Assembly: GCA_016718845.1 (NCBI GenBank) | Contig: JADKCK010000001.1 | Location: forward strand, 124,001-188,000 | Reading direction: 5' to 3' | From: Sphingobacteriales bacterium | Lineage (GTDB): Bacteria > Bacteroidota > Bacteroidia > Chitinophagales > UBA2359 | Length of the DNA: 64,000 nucleotides | Shown here: one piece after another, positions 18,356 to 26,930 of the stretch | Position numbering within the stretch: position 1 is the first letter of the stretch | Layout of the letters: every line of letters begins with the position of its first letter | Made by a program: the position numbers and the translations under genes | The notes under the pieces: model-generated | Database searches by the model: none | Seen by the model: only the letters and a program-made list of their open reading frames with translations | What the model was told of the DNA's origin: nothing

Positions 18356-18742
18356 GTTACGCAGCCTATTCCAATAACAAGGTATTTTGCATTTTTATAC
18401 CCAGTTTCGTATGTGGTTTCTTCGGAGCCGGCATTATGGGAATTGGCGTTAAGAAATTTATTGGGGCATAAATGTAGCGTTAAGAAAGATATACTGTTTG
18501 AAGCACGCCACACCGAACCGAGAAATAAAACCGACAGGCAAAGCGTTTGGCGTGCAAGTTTATATCTTTTAGCGGAATGTTGCACATTTTAGCCAATTAC
18601 TATACAGCCTTGATTTTTTGGGTTACTTTTTTGATCAAGCAAAAAAGTAACAAACTTTTAATGGGTGGTAAGCAGTAGCACACTAATAACAAATTACCTC
18701 CAAAGCCCCTTGCCACTTAATTAGGTAACACCCCTGCGTAAC
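18356..18742. repeat. MITE-like element, copy 1
   Basis: A 387-bp element bounded by terminal inverted repeats GTTACGCAG/CTGCGTAAC and ~85-90% similar by eye to copy 2 at 21048. It contains a hairpin of GTTACTTTTTT with AAAAAAGTAAC (18622-18651). A minus-strand frame beginning MQHSAKRYKLARQT is shared by both copies but its end diverges through indels, so I do not call it a gene. The 19-bp sequence aagtaacctatgttacgca occurs on both sides (18345-18363 and 18749-18767). Confidence 0.85.
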
Positions 18743-18759
18743 GTGAGTAAGTAACCTAT

Positions 18760-18933
18760 GTTACGCAAAAAAAGGACACAGATTTTATGAATTAGACACG
18801 GATTTTGAAAAAACAGTTTATTGCTCTTTTCAGCATTTTATTGGGCAACCTATAATACTAAAAAATAAAGCAAAAAACAATGTGTAAATTTATCTCAATG
18901 CGTGTCTAATCTGTGTCTTAAATAACACCCCTG
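18760..18933. repeat. Second intergenic repeat family (GGACACRGATT arms), copy 1
   Basis: Begins GTTACGCA, then GGACACAGATTTTATG and GACACGGATTTT; the right end carries the inverse, CGTGTCTAATCTGTGTC. The arms match those of the element at 24019. With copy 1 of the MITE-like element it fills the 650-nt space between ccoP and ccoG; no gene is present. Confidence 0.7.
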
Positions 18934-19000
18934 AAATAAGGTTGTCTGTATCATCTGTTAAGTAATTGCTACATCAACCCAAACCCAAAAATAAAAGATT

Positions 19001-20512
19001 ATGGATACCAATCCAATTTTTGACCCTATACACGACACCGAAGCTTACCGCGACTCGCTATCTACGATAGACAAAGAGGGCAACCGCGTTTGGATTTATC
19101 CCAAAAAACCTAAAGGACAATTGTACAACTACCGTACTATTGTTAGTGTAGTGCTGATAGCCATCTTTTTCATCCAGCCATTTATAAAAATTAATGGCGT
19201 TCCGCTTTTGATGCTCAACATACCCGCACGCAAATTTATTTTGTACGGTTTGGTGTTCGGTCCGCAAGATACCTTTTTGTTTGCCCTTACCATGATTACC
19301 TTTATGGTATTTATTGTATTGTTTACCACCATTTTTGGTAGATTATGGTGCGGTTGGACATGCCCTCAAACGGTTTTTATGGAAATGGTTTTTCGTAAAA
19401 TAGAATACTTTATTGAGGGCGATGCACAGCAACAACGCAACTTAAGCAAAATGCCTTGGAACACCGAAAAAATCAGGAAACGTGGCTTAAAATATTTTGT
19501 GTTTTTTGCGGTATCATTTATCATCGCCAACACCTTTTTAGCCTACATTATTAGTGTAGATGAGTTGTTTAAAATAATCTCGGAGCCAGTATCGCAGCAC
19601 CTTGTTGGACTTAGTATGTTGTTGGTTTTTACGGGGGTATTTTATTTTGTGTTTGCCTATATGCGCGAGCAAGTTTGCTTGGTGGTATGCCCTTATGGTA
19701 GGTTACAAGGTGTGTTGCTCGACACCAACTCGATAGTAGTTGCCTACAACGACAAACGAGGCGAACCACGCGGAAAAGCTAAAAAAGGAGATACCACCCA
19801 ACAACACGGCGATTGTATAGATTGCCACGCCTGCGTACATGTTTGCCCAACGGGTATTGACATTAGAAACGGCGTACAGTTAGAGTGTATTAACTGCACC
19901 GCTTGTATTGATGCCTGCGACTCTATCATGGATAAACTTGAACGCCCACGAGGTTTGGTAGGTTATAACTCGTTAGAGGGTATCCGCAACAATCAGGGCT
20001 TAAAAGTTACACCCCGTATAATGGGCTATTCGGCAATATTAGGCATACTGTTAGTGGGCTTAAGTTATGGTTTGCTAAACCGCAGCGATACCGAAACAAC
20101 CGTTTTACGCACATCGGGGGTTATGTTTCAAGAAATAGGAACCGACAGCCTAAGTAATTTGTACAACTTTAAAACCGTAAACAAAACACACAACGATATA
20201 CCCGTGCGTTTTGAGCTGCAAGGCACACAAGGGCAAATAAAAATGGTTGGACATGCCAAAGTAGTAGCCCCCAACGAGGATATTGCCGAAGGAGAGTTTT
20301 TTGTGGTGCTGCCCCGAACAGCCATTAAAAGCCGAAAAAGCGAAATACAAATCAATGTTTTGTCGGGCGATAAAGTGCTAGAAACTGTTAAAACAAACTT
20401 TTTGGGCACCACCAAACCCAAAAAAACCGAAACACACGAAAACGAAGAAGAACAACCAACCGAACAACACAAAGACGAACATAAGGACGAACATAAGGAC
20501 GAACATAAATAG
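19001..20512 (+). CDS. ccoG: cbb3 oxidase accessory ferredoxin CcoG (RdxA/FixG)
   Basis: 503 residues. N-terminal membrane helices, the polyferredoxin-type motif WCGWTCPQTVF, and CLVVCPYGRLQG, then two 4Fe-4S sites: CIDCHACVHVCP from Cys272 and CINCTACIDACD from Cys296. A C-terminal Ig-like FixG domain follows. CcoG is the cupric reductase that supplies Cu(I) for the CuB site of cbb3 oxidase. The end of the protein is an unusual Glu/His/Lys tail made of three DEHK repeats encoded by 12-bp DNA repeats (about 20471-20510); it could bind metal, which is inference. Confidence 0.95.
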   Translation: MDTNPIFDPIHDTEAYRDSLSTIDKEGNRVWIYPKKPKGQLYNYRTIVSVVLIAIFFIQPFIKINGVPLLMLNIPARKFILYGLVFGPQDTFLFALTMITFMVFIVLFTTIFGRLWCGWTCPQTVFMEMVFRKIEYFIEGDAQQQRNLSKMPWNTEKIRKRGLKYFVFFAVSFIIANTFLAYIISVDELFKIISEPVSQHLVGLSMLLVFTGVFYFVFAYMREQVCLVVCPYGRLQGVLLDTNSIVVAYNDKRGEPRGKAKKGDTTQQHGDCIDCHACVHVCPTGIDIRNGVQLECINCTACIDACDSIMDKLERPRGLVGYNSLEGIRNNQGLKVTPRIMGYSAILGILLVGLSYGLLNRSDTETTVLRTSGVMFQEIGTDSLSNLYNFKTVNKTHNDIPVRFELQGTQGQIKMVGHAKVVAPNEDIAEGEFFVVLPRTAIKSRKSEIQINVLSGDKVLETVKTNFLGTTKPKKTETHENEEEQPTEQHKDEHKDEHKDEHK

Positions 20513-20532
20513 GCGAAAAAGTACCCAAAAAC

Positions 20533-20567
20533 AGATTAGCCAACCGTGTTTTAGGGTTGGCTAATCT
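20533..20567. other. Perfect 13-bp hairpin between ccoG and ccoH
   Basis: AGATTAGCCAACC (20533-20545) pairs with GGTTGGCTAATCT (20555-20567) over a 9-nt loop. It is followed by ATAAAAAAATAA rather than T residues, so it looks like an RNA-processing or attenuation structure within the cluster rather than a terminator. Confidence 0.65.
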
Positions 20568-20585
20568 ATAAAAAAATAAATAACT

Positions 20586-21029
20586 ATGAACTTAAATTGG
20601 GGACACGGCATTGTAGCAACAATAGTAGCATTTGTATTGATGATGAGTTTTATGGTGTACAAAGCCGTAGGCGAAAGTTTTGATTTGGTTTCGCCCGATT
20701 ACTATGCCCAAGAAATAGCCTATCAGGGCAAAATAGACAAACTTAACCGCTCGGCAAAACTTACCGAAAAAATACAAGTATCAACCGAAGGCGGAAAAGT
20801 AAAATTGGTTTTTCCGGCTGTTTTTGCGGGGCAAGTTATTAGTGGCACTGCCAATTTTTTCTGTCCATCAAATGCTGCCCGCGATTTTAACATACCGCTT
20901 AACCTTGATAGTAGTTTGGTACAAATAATCAGCGACTCGAAATTAACATCGGGCTATTATAAAATACAAATAGATTGGGCAGCAAACCAAACTACTTATT
21001 TTCAGGAGCAAAATCTGATAATGCCATAA
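20586..21029 (+). CDS. ccoH: FixH/CcoH-family protein
   Basis: 147 residues; N-terminal membrane helix (HGIVATIVAFVLMMSFMVYK) then the FixH motif SPDYYAQEIAYQGKIDKLNR and a beta-sandwich domain with WAANQTTYFQEQNLIMP at the end. FixH/CcoH binds the cbb3 complex and helps its assembly. Follows ccoG at 73 nt. Copy 2 of the MITE-like element starts 19 nt after its stop codon. Confidence 0.92.
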   Translation: MNLNWGHGIVATIVAFVLMMSFMVYKAVGESFDLVSPDYYAQEIAYQGKIDKLNRSAKLTEKIQVSTEGGKVKLVFPAVFAGQVISGTANFFCPSNAARDFNIPLNLDSSLVQIISDSKLTSGYYKIQIDWAANQTTYFQEQNLIMP

Positions 21030-21047
21030 TTGGTGTAATTGACGGAT

Positions 21048-21427
21048 GTTACGCAGTCCATTCCAATAATTGAGTATTTTGCATTTTTATACCCAGTTTC
21101 GTATTTTGTGACCGGCATTATAGGAATTGGCGTTAAGAAATTTATTGGGGCATAAATGTAGCGTTAAGAAAGATATACTGTTTGAAGCACGCCACACCGA
21201 ACCAAGAAATAAAACCGACAAACAGACCGTTTGGCGTGCAAGTTTATATCTTTTAGCGGAATGTTGCACATTTTAGCCAATTACTATACAGCCTTGACTT
21301 TTTGGGTTACTTTTTTTGTCAAGAAAAAAAGTAACAAACTTTTAATGGGTGGATAATCAGTAATAAAACAACAACAAAATAGCAACAAACCCCCATGCTA
21401 CTTAATTAGGTAACACCCCTGCGTAAC
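21048..21427. repeat. MITE-like element, copy 2
   Basis: 380 bp with the same terminal inverted repeats as copy 1 (GTTACGCAG/CTGCGTAAC). Compared with copy 1 it has small indels, e.g. near 21110 and 21220. Its internal hairpin has seven T and seven A (21306-21335) where copy 1 has six and six, so the stem is kept while the sequence changes. Lies between ccoH and the SafE-like gene, again in the same orientation. Confidence 0.85.
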
Positions 21428-21470
21428 GTAAGTAATTAACCATTTTTATCCACAAACCTACTTATTTAGT

Positions 21471-22175
21471 ATGATAATAGCCGCCTTTTTATTAGGTTTT
21501 ATGGGCAGTTTTCATTGTGTAGGCATGTGCGGACCCATTGCCTTGGCATTGCCTTTGCCCAACAATACAGGACAGGCTAGGCTGTTAGGTAGTTTGCTAT
21601 ACAACCTTGGGCGGGCTACAACTTATGCCGCTATTGGCTTACTGTTAGGCACAATTGGCGGAGGGGTAGCTTGGTGGGGTTGGCAACAGGCTTTATCTAT
21701 CTCGATGGGTATTTTGCTCATCCTATCGGTTTTAATACCTAACTTAAACATACGTTTGGGCAAATATTTACCCTTTAAAGGCTCTTTTGTTGCCACTATT
21801 CAGCAACAATTGGGGGTGCTTTTTCAGCAACACAACTACTCGGCATTGCTGGGTATTGGCATACTCAATGGCTTGCTACCTTGTGGCTTAGTGTACATGG
21901 GGGCTATTGGGGCAGTAGCCACAACAAGCCCGTGGGGTGGAGCCTTATTTATGTTTTTTTTTGGATTAGGAACCCTGCCCACTATGTTATTTTTGTCGCT
22001 AACAGGCGCATGGGTAACAGCACCCGTTAGGCGTAAAATCAGAAAAATATTGCCCGTTTTTACCGTTCTTTTGGGCATTTTGTTTGTTATACGCGGTATG
22101 AATTTGGGCGTACCTTATCTAAGTCCCGCCATAAATTGGGCAGTAGGTGGTGGCAGCATACCCGTTTGCCATTAG
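21471..22175 (+). CDS. Sulfite exporter TauE/SafE-like membrane protein (DsbD_2 type)
   Basis: 234 residues with six to seven membrane helices. The start GFMGSFHCVGMCGPIALALP with two cysteines, and LNGLLPCGLVYMG, are signature segments of the DsbD_2/urease-accessory-like family that sits next to cbb3 assembly genes. Members are proposed to move copper or reducing equivalents for oxidase biogenesis; in this genome that role is inferred from position after ccoH. The MITE-like copy separates it from ccoH, so it may need its own promoter. Confidence 0.85.
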   Translation: MIIAAFLLGFMGSFHCVGMCGPIALALPLPNNTGQARLLGSLLYNLGRATTYAAIGLLLGTIGGGVAWWGWQQALSISMGILLILSVLIPNLNIRLGKYLPFKGSFVATIQQQLGVLFQQHNYSALLGIGILNGLLPCGLVYMGAIGAVATTSPWGGALFMFFFGLGTLPTMLFLSLTGAWVTAPVRRKIRKILPVFTVLLGILFVIRGMNLGVPYLSPAINWAVGGGSIPVCH

Positions 22176-22309
22176 TATATAGTTTGCACCTGTAAAAACG
22201 TATTTACCCCCAAACACAACTAAGCTACTGCATTTAGTGGCACCTAAAACCAGCAGATTGTAGCTTATAGGCGTATAATATTTTACTCATATTTTTTAAA
22301 TGGACAATT

Positions 22310-22834
22310 ATGAACACGTATCAACACATTGATTTTGAAAAATTGAGCCTACCACAGCTTCTTGACCATATAGAAATAAAACACCATAATTATACCAAAC
22401 AATTGTTGTTATTAATAGCTAATCACCTCGATGATTTGTTAATTAATAATCAAACATGCCAAGATGTGATACAACCATTATATCATGCTTTTGAGAAATT
22501 GCGCCTATATTTAGATAGCCATTTTCATAAAGAAGAAAACATTTTGTTTCCGTTTTTGCGTAAGTTTATACCTATAGATAATTTGGATAAAAATTTATTG
22601 TTAAAAATAAATTTATCCGAAAATCCTATTAAACTAATGCAAAAAGAACATCAACAAATTAGTCATCTGCTCGAGCATATCCGCAACATAACGGACAATT
22701 TTACGCCTATTCCGTCTTGTTCGCAAGAGCTTAAGTTGTGTTACGCCGAATTAAACGAATTAGAATACGAATTACAACTGCACACGTATATGGAAAATAA
22801 CGTACTTTTTCCGATGGTGCGCAAAATACAATAA
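22310..22834 (+). CDS. Hemerythrin-domain protein (RIC/YtfE-like)
   Basis: 174 residues, no signal peptide. Shows the hemerythrin HHE iron-ligand pattern: HIEIKHHNYTKQ, HFHKEENILFPFLRK, MQKEHQQISHLLEHI and HTYMENNVLFPMVRK. This matches the C-terminal domain of the di-iron RIC/YtfE/ScdA proteins involved in repair of iron-sulfur clusters after nitrosative or oxidative stress. The N-terminal ScdA domain with its DCCGG motif is absent. Location after the oxidase cluster fits a respiration-stress role (inference). Confidence 0.88.
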   Translation: MNTYQHIDFEKLSLPQLLDHIEIKHHNYTKQLLLLIANHLDDLLINNQTCQDVIQPLYHAFEKLRLYLDSHFHKEENILFPFLRKFIPIDNLDKNLLLKINLSENPIKLMQKEHQQISHLLEHIRNITDNFTPIPSCSQELKLCYAELNELEYELQLHTYMENNVLFPMVRKIQ

Positions 22835-22861
22835 GGCAAAATTTGATGCTTTTTTGTAAGC

Positions 22862-22903
22862 TCAAAACACGCTTTGGTAAGTTAACCAAAGCGTGTTTTT
22901 TTT
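22862..22903 (+). terminator. Intrinsic terminator of the hemerythrin gene
   Basis: AAAACACGCTTTGGT and ACCAAAGCGTGTTTT form a 15-bp stem followed by T residues. Confidence 0.92.
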
Positions 22904-22930
22904 ATTTTTGGTAGATTACTCAAAAAACTG

Positions 22931-22938
22931 TACTTTTG
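22931..22938 (+). promoter_or_regulatory. -7 promoter element of murB
   Basis: TActTTTG. The in-frame TTG at 22936 lies within it, so the ATG at 22987 is the true start of murB. Confidence 0.6.
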
Positions 22939-22986
22939 TACCCAGTTCTTAAAATACGCTACGGTGTCTACAACTTACAAAACCGC

Positions 22987-24015
22987 ATGAACATACAACA
23001 AAATTTTTCGTTACAGCCCTATAACACTTTTGGCATTGATGTACAAGCCCAAAACTTTGCCACCATAACCACCGACACCGATTTGTTTACACTACTAAAA
23101 CGACGACATTTTGAACAACAAAACAAACTCATTTTGGGCGGTGGCAGTAACCTATTGTTTACCAAAAATGTGGAAGGTTGGGTGCTATATAACCAGCTAA
23201 AAGGCATCGAACTGTTCGATGAAGATAATAACTATGCCTATATATGTGTTGGCGGTGGCGAGGTTTGGCACCATTTAGTGCAATATACCATAGATAGAAA
23301 CTGGGGCGGCTTAGAAAACCTATCGCTTATACCCGGCTCGGTGGGTGCCGCACCTATGCAAAATATTGGCGCCTACGGAGCCGAAATAAAAGATACCTTT
23401 GAGTATTTAGAGGCAATACACCTGCCAACAGGCGAGCGACATTTGTTTACCCACCGCGATTGTAAATTTGGCTACCGCGAAAGCATCTTTAAAAACGAAC
23501 TAAAAAACCAGTATTTTATAACCACAGTAGCCTTTAAACTTACCAAAAATCCTACTGCGTTTAACACTACCTATGGGGCAATAAACCAAACCCTTGAAGC
23601 AACCAACTATATGAACGAAGGTAAATTGACACTAAAGGCTGTTAGCAAAGCAGTATGCCACATCAGACAATCGAAACTGCCCGACCCCAAAGTGTTGGGT
23701 AATTGTGGTAGTTTTTTCAAAAATCCCGAAATAAACACGGCTACCTTTGAGCAACTAAAAATGCAGTACCCCAACATACCCAACTATTTACAAGCCAATG
23801 GCAACATCAAAATTCCGGCAGCGTGGCTCATTGAACAATGCGGATTTAAAGGCAAACAAATAGGCAACACAGGCACACACCGCGACCACGCCTTAGTACT
23901 TGTAAACTATGGCAATGCCAACGGAGCAGAAGTTTGGCAATTAGCCAACAACATACAACAATCGGTTGCCGAGCGTTTTGGGGTTATTATACAGCCCGAA
24001 GTAAATATTTTGTAG
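22987..24015 (+). CDS. murB: UDP-N-acetylenolpyruvoylglucosamine reductase (MurB)
   Basis: 342 residues; reduces UDP-GlcNAc-enolpyruvate to UDP-MurNAc with NADPH and FAD in the cytoplasm. FAD-binding motifs LILGGGSNLLF (~48-58) and LIPGSVGAAPMQNIGAYG are present, the YRESIFK segment is that of type I MurB, the catalytic serine is in GNCGSFFKNP, and the last acidic residue is in PEVNIL. The length is normal for type I enzymes. Monocistronic with its own promoter; a repeat element follows directly. Confidence 0.97.
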   Translation: MNIQQNFSLQPYNTFGIDVQAQNFATITTDTDLFTLLKRRHFEQQNKLILGGGSNLLFTKNVEGWVLYNQLKGIELFDEDNNYAYICVGGGEVWHHLVQYTIDRNWGGLENLSLIPGSVGAAPMQNIGAYGAEIKDTFEYLEAIHLPTGERHLFTHRDCKFGYRESIFKNELKNQYFITTVAFKLTKNPTAFNTTYGAINQTLEATNYMNEGKLTLKAVSKAVCHIRQSKLPDPKVLGNCGSFFKNPEINTATFEQLKMQYPNIPNYLQANGNIKIPAAWLIEQCGFKGKQIGNTGTHRDHALVLVNYGNANGAEVWQLANNIQQSVAERFGVIIQPEVNIL

Positions 24016-24018
24016 CAT

Positions 24019-24320
24019 GTTACGCACACGAGGACACGGATTTTACGGATTGGACACGGATTTTAGAAAAAGATTTAAAGCCTAAATCTAAACAAAAAGT
24101 ATAGGGTAATGGCAATTAAGATAACAACGGCAGTTTATTTGTTTGTTGAGCAATAGATTGTTCAAAGTGGGCTATTTTGCAGGTACTAGCAAAATGTATT
24201 GTTATTTAAAATTCAATCAATCGAAAATAAATCTGCCTGCATCATTAAATAAAAATTCATATTAATCAGTACCCAATCCATAAAATCTGTGTCCAAAGCT
24301 AAAATAGCTTAGTACGTAAC
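24019..24320. repeat. Second intergenic repeat family (GGACACRGATT arms), copy 2
   Basis: Ends are GTTACGCA and TACGTAAC. Just inside, GGACACGGATTTTACGG is matched in reverse by CCATAAAATCTGTGTCC. It shares both the GTTACG ends and the arm sequence with the element at 18760. It starts four bases after the murB stop codon and fills most of the 400-nt gap to the next gene. Confidence 0.75.
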
Positions 24321-24421
24321 AGCAGTAAATAAAAAAACGCACAAAACTGGTAACACTTAAACGTTTAATGGTATTAATGGTCAAACAACAATTACTCGTC
24401 ACCCAAAATACACTTTTTGTT

Positions 24422-24886
24422 ATGAGAAACTTAATTTTTACCTTATTATTAGTATTGTTTAGCTGTATTACTCTTTGGGCACAAACACCCGCTATCAGCT
24501 ACCAACCAACCAACCTGCGCGAAGGCAACAACGCCATATACAACAACCCCGCCAATGGCAAAACACTAATTGCCTTGCTACGTAATGGCAACATTGTTAG
24601 TTGGCAAATTATGCAAGGTACTAAAATATTGGCAAATTTTGAACCTATACCCCAAGCCAGCGAACCTACACCCGAGCCAGAACCCGAACCAGACCCAAAC
24701 CCCAAACCAAAACCCACTCCAACACTGCCACCCACCGGAACCAAACTAGAAGGAACCCAAAAGGAAAATATTATTGAAGAACAACCATCTTATAAAGATG
24801 TTTTGAGCGGAGCAGTAATTGACACAAAATGCGAGAACGGTAGCTGCTTTATTTTGGGCGATATAGCCTTGCGATTGTTGCAATAA
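24422..24886 (+). CDS. Exported hypothetical protein with Pro/Glu-rich spacer
   Basis: 154 residues. Signal peptide MRNLIFTLLLVLFSCITLWA then QTPAISYQPTNL. Residues ~78-105 are a proline/acidic spacer (PTPEPEPEPDPNPKPKPTPT). The short C-terminal part has CENGSCFILGDIALRLLQ with two cysteines. No family recognised. ATG 24422 is chosen over upstream in-frame codons because it opens the signal peptide. Ends before a strong terminator. Confidence 0.7.
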   Translation: MRNLIFTLLLVLFSCITLWAQTPAISYQPTNLREGNNAIYNNPANGKTLIALLRNGNIVSWQIMQGTKILANFEPIPQASEPTPEPEPEPDPNPKPKPTPTLPPTGTKLEGTQKENIIEEQPSYKDVLSGAVIDTKCENGSCFILGDIALRLLQ

Positions 24887-24913
24887 ACACTTTTGATAAC
24901 CAAATTTTGCCGT

Positions 24914-24958
24914 AAAACAAATGCACTGCCTTGCTTGTAAGACAGTGCATTTGTTTTT
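24914..24958 (+). terminator. Intrinsic terminator
   Basis: AAAACAAATGCACTG pairs with CAGTGCATTTGTTTT, followed by TGTCGC; 15-bp stem. Confidence 0.85.
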
Positions 24959-25013
24959 GTCGCTTTTTTTTCGTTCCTTTGCACCGTATTTTAGGCATTA
25001 AAACCGTTTAGTA

Positions 25014-25478
25014 ATGAATCTACACAAAAAATGGATTGTTTGGGGTGCTTTTATAGCCCAAATAGCCACATCGTGCAGCAATAGTAGCACAAAAACCAAC
25101 AACTTAGTGCAAAATTGGCACCTCAACGACTCGAAAGAAACCGCCACCCAATGGATAGGTAACGCACAAGCCGTAGATTTTAATATGCAGCTAAACAACA
25201 ACAACACCCTAACCCTAAACCGTACAAAAGGCAGCCGAAAAGATGTAATAACGGGTACTTGGCAACAAACCCAACAAAACTTGCACCTACAATTTACCGA
25301 ACGCAAAACCTATATGCTAGTGCGCGACCTAGGTAACCAAAACCAAGTAGCCGAAGAAAATTTGCAAAATACCCAACCAATAAACAATTTGGTAGATTTT
25401 GTTATCGAAAAAAATACCCCTTTTTTACTTAAACTAAAAAACGATACCTTAGCCTACACCTTTGTGCCCAAAATTTAG
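25014..25478 (+). CDS. Hypothetical lipoprotein, lipocalin-like
   Basis: 154 residues with lipobox IATSC (Cys21). The mature part, VQNWHLNDSKETATQW followed by alternating strands (NNTLTLNRT, DVITGTWQQTQQNLHLQF), is the pattern of the small lipocalin-like lipoproteins common in Bacteroidota. A TTccTTTG sequence at 24975-24982 is a weak -7 element. It precedes the ketosynthase genes at 80 nt and may be cotranscribed with them; function unknown. Confidence 0.7.
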   Translation: MNLHKKWIVWGAFIAQIATSCSNSSTKTNNLVQNWHLNDSKETATQWIGNAQAVDFNMQLNNNNTLTLNRTKGSRKDVITGTWQQTQQNLHLQFTERKTYMLVRDLGNQNQVAEENLQNTQPINNLVDFVIEKNTPFLLKLKNDTLAYTFVPKI

Positions 25479-25558
25479 AAACCGTATCATCTAAATAAAA
25501 AACCTAAAGCACGTAGCCCCCAAAAATCTTCCTACATCAACTAATTAACCTAGTTTTA

Positions 25559-26572
25559 ATGGGCGCAAAAATCCAAGCCATTAGCTATTACTTACCCGAA
25601 AAAGTACTTACCAACCACGATTTGGCAGAACGTTTTACCGAATGGACACCCGACGAAATTGAACATCAAACGGGTATCGTAGAACGACATTACAGCGCCG
25701 AGGGCGAAATAGCATCGGATTGCGCCGTAGCCGCCGCCGAACTGCTATTTGCCCAACATAATATTGACCGACAAGACATAGACTTTTTGATATTTTGCGC
25801 CCAAAGCACCGATTATGCCTCGCCTACCACCGCTTGCCTTATACAGCACCGCTTAGGTTTGCGCACCAGTATTGGGGCAATAGATATTAACTTGGGCTGT
25901 AGCGGATTTGTGTATAGCCTAAGCGTAGCCAAAGGTATGATAGAAGCCGTTGGCATGAAAAATGTGCTGCTGCTAACCGCCGAAACCATCACCAAATCGT
26001 TGCACCCACAAGACAAAGCTACCCTCGCCCTTTTTGGCGATGCAGGCGCAGCTACCTTGGTAACTAATGCCGCATCTGCACGTCCAAATATAGGGCAGTT
26101 TGTGTTTGGTACCGATGGCAGCGGAGCCGAAATGATGATAAAACGAAACGGACATTTCCGCAATCCTTTTACCCACCTTTGGGGCATTGATTATATAAAC
26201 GAACTTGACCAAGTTTGTAACGACAATTGTTTTCAGATGAACGGCATTGGCGTTTTTTCGTTCTCGATGCGCACCGCACCCGCTTTGGTAAAAGCCACCC
26301 TCGAAAAACACCATTACACCTACGACGACATAGATTTGTTTATTTTTCATCAAGCAAATGGTTTTATGCTCGATGTGTTGCGCAAAAAAATGCGCATCCC
26401 GCCCGAAAAATTCTTTACCTATATCCGCAATTGCGGCAATACCGTATCATCAACCATACCCATTGCCCTTGCCGAAGCCCTAAAACAAGGCAAAGCAAAA
26501 AGCGGCGATAAAATACTATTGGCAGCCTTTGGCGTTGGGCTTTCGTGGGCAGGTACTGTGATAGAGGTTTGA
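25559..26572 (+). CDS. Ketoacyl-ACP synthase III (FabH-like), first of three
   Basis: 337 residues, thiolase fold. The FabH triad is complete: Cys114 in INLGCSGFVY, His264 in FIFHQANGFM and Asn294 in IRNCGNTVSS. KAS III enzymes condense an acyl-CoA or acyl-ACP starter with an ACP-bound extender. It differs clearly from the other two ketosynthases, which resemble each other. Together with the acyl carrier protein gene 113 nt downstream it suggests a specialised fatty-acyl pathway rather than housekeeping fabH; the product is unknown. Confidence 0.9.
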   Translation: MGAKIQAISYYLPEKVLTNHDLAERFTEWTPDEIEHQTGIVERHYSAEGEIASDCAVAAAELLFAQHNIDRQDIDFLIFCAQSTDYASPTTACLIQHRLGLRTSIGAIDINLGCSGFVYSLSVAKGMIEAVGMKNVLLLTAETITKSLHPQDKATLALFGDAGAATLVTNAASARPNIGQFVFGTDGSGAEMMIKRNGHFRNPFTHLWGIDYINELDQVCNDNCFQMNGIGVFSFSMRTAPALVKATLEKHHYTYDDIDLFIFHQANGFMLDVLRKKMRIPPEKFFTYIRNCGNTVSSTIPIALAEALKQGKAKSGDKILLAAFGVGLSWAGTVIEV

Positions 26573-26685
26573 TGGGGACTATAAGTTTTTTTTTAAAATA
26601 AATCATAATCCAAATTTATCTATCCGCTATATCATCGCCCAAAAATAATTTCATTTTCTTAAAATATAAAAATACATCAATAACC

Positions 26686-26928
26686 ATGATGACTGATACC
26701 GCAGAAGAGTTTGTAAGCAAACTAGAAATTGAGTTCGACGATTTTGAACCCGGCACCATTACCCCCGAAACCAAATACCGCGAAATGGAAGAGTGGAGCT
26801 CGATGCACGCCCTTATTGTTATCGCTTTTATCAATGCCGAGTACAACGTAACACTTAACGGCGAAGATTTGCGCAACACCGAAACACTACTCGACATTTA
26901 CAACATCACCAAAAGTAAACTCAACTAA
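26686..26928 (+). CDS. Acyl carrier protein
   Basis: 80 residues, acidic. The 4'-phosphopantetheine attachment serine is Ser39 in EEWSSMHALIVIAF, a variant of the usual DSL motif. NAEYNVTLNGEDLRNTETLLD follows the ACP helix II-III pattern. Lies between ketosynthases 1 and 2 and ends two bases before the GTG start of ketosynthase 2, so it is probably their dedicated carrier. A second ATG directly after the first would be an equal start. Confidence 0.9.
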   Translation: MMTDTAEEFVSKLEIEFDDFEPGTITPETKYREMEEWSSMHALIVIAFINAEYNVTLNGEDLRNTETLLDIYNITKSKLN

Positions 26929-26930
26929 AC

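Noticed and set aside
18352..18585. Small minus-strand gene MQHSAKRYKLARQT... in the MITE-like copies
   Set aside because: The two copies lose frame relative to each other through indels in the C-terminal part, and there is no start signal; conservation is explained by the repeat itself.
22936..22986. N-terminal extension of MurB from TTG 22936
   Set aside because: Lies in the promoter -7 element; MurB homologues start near the ATG at 22987.
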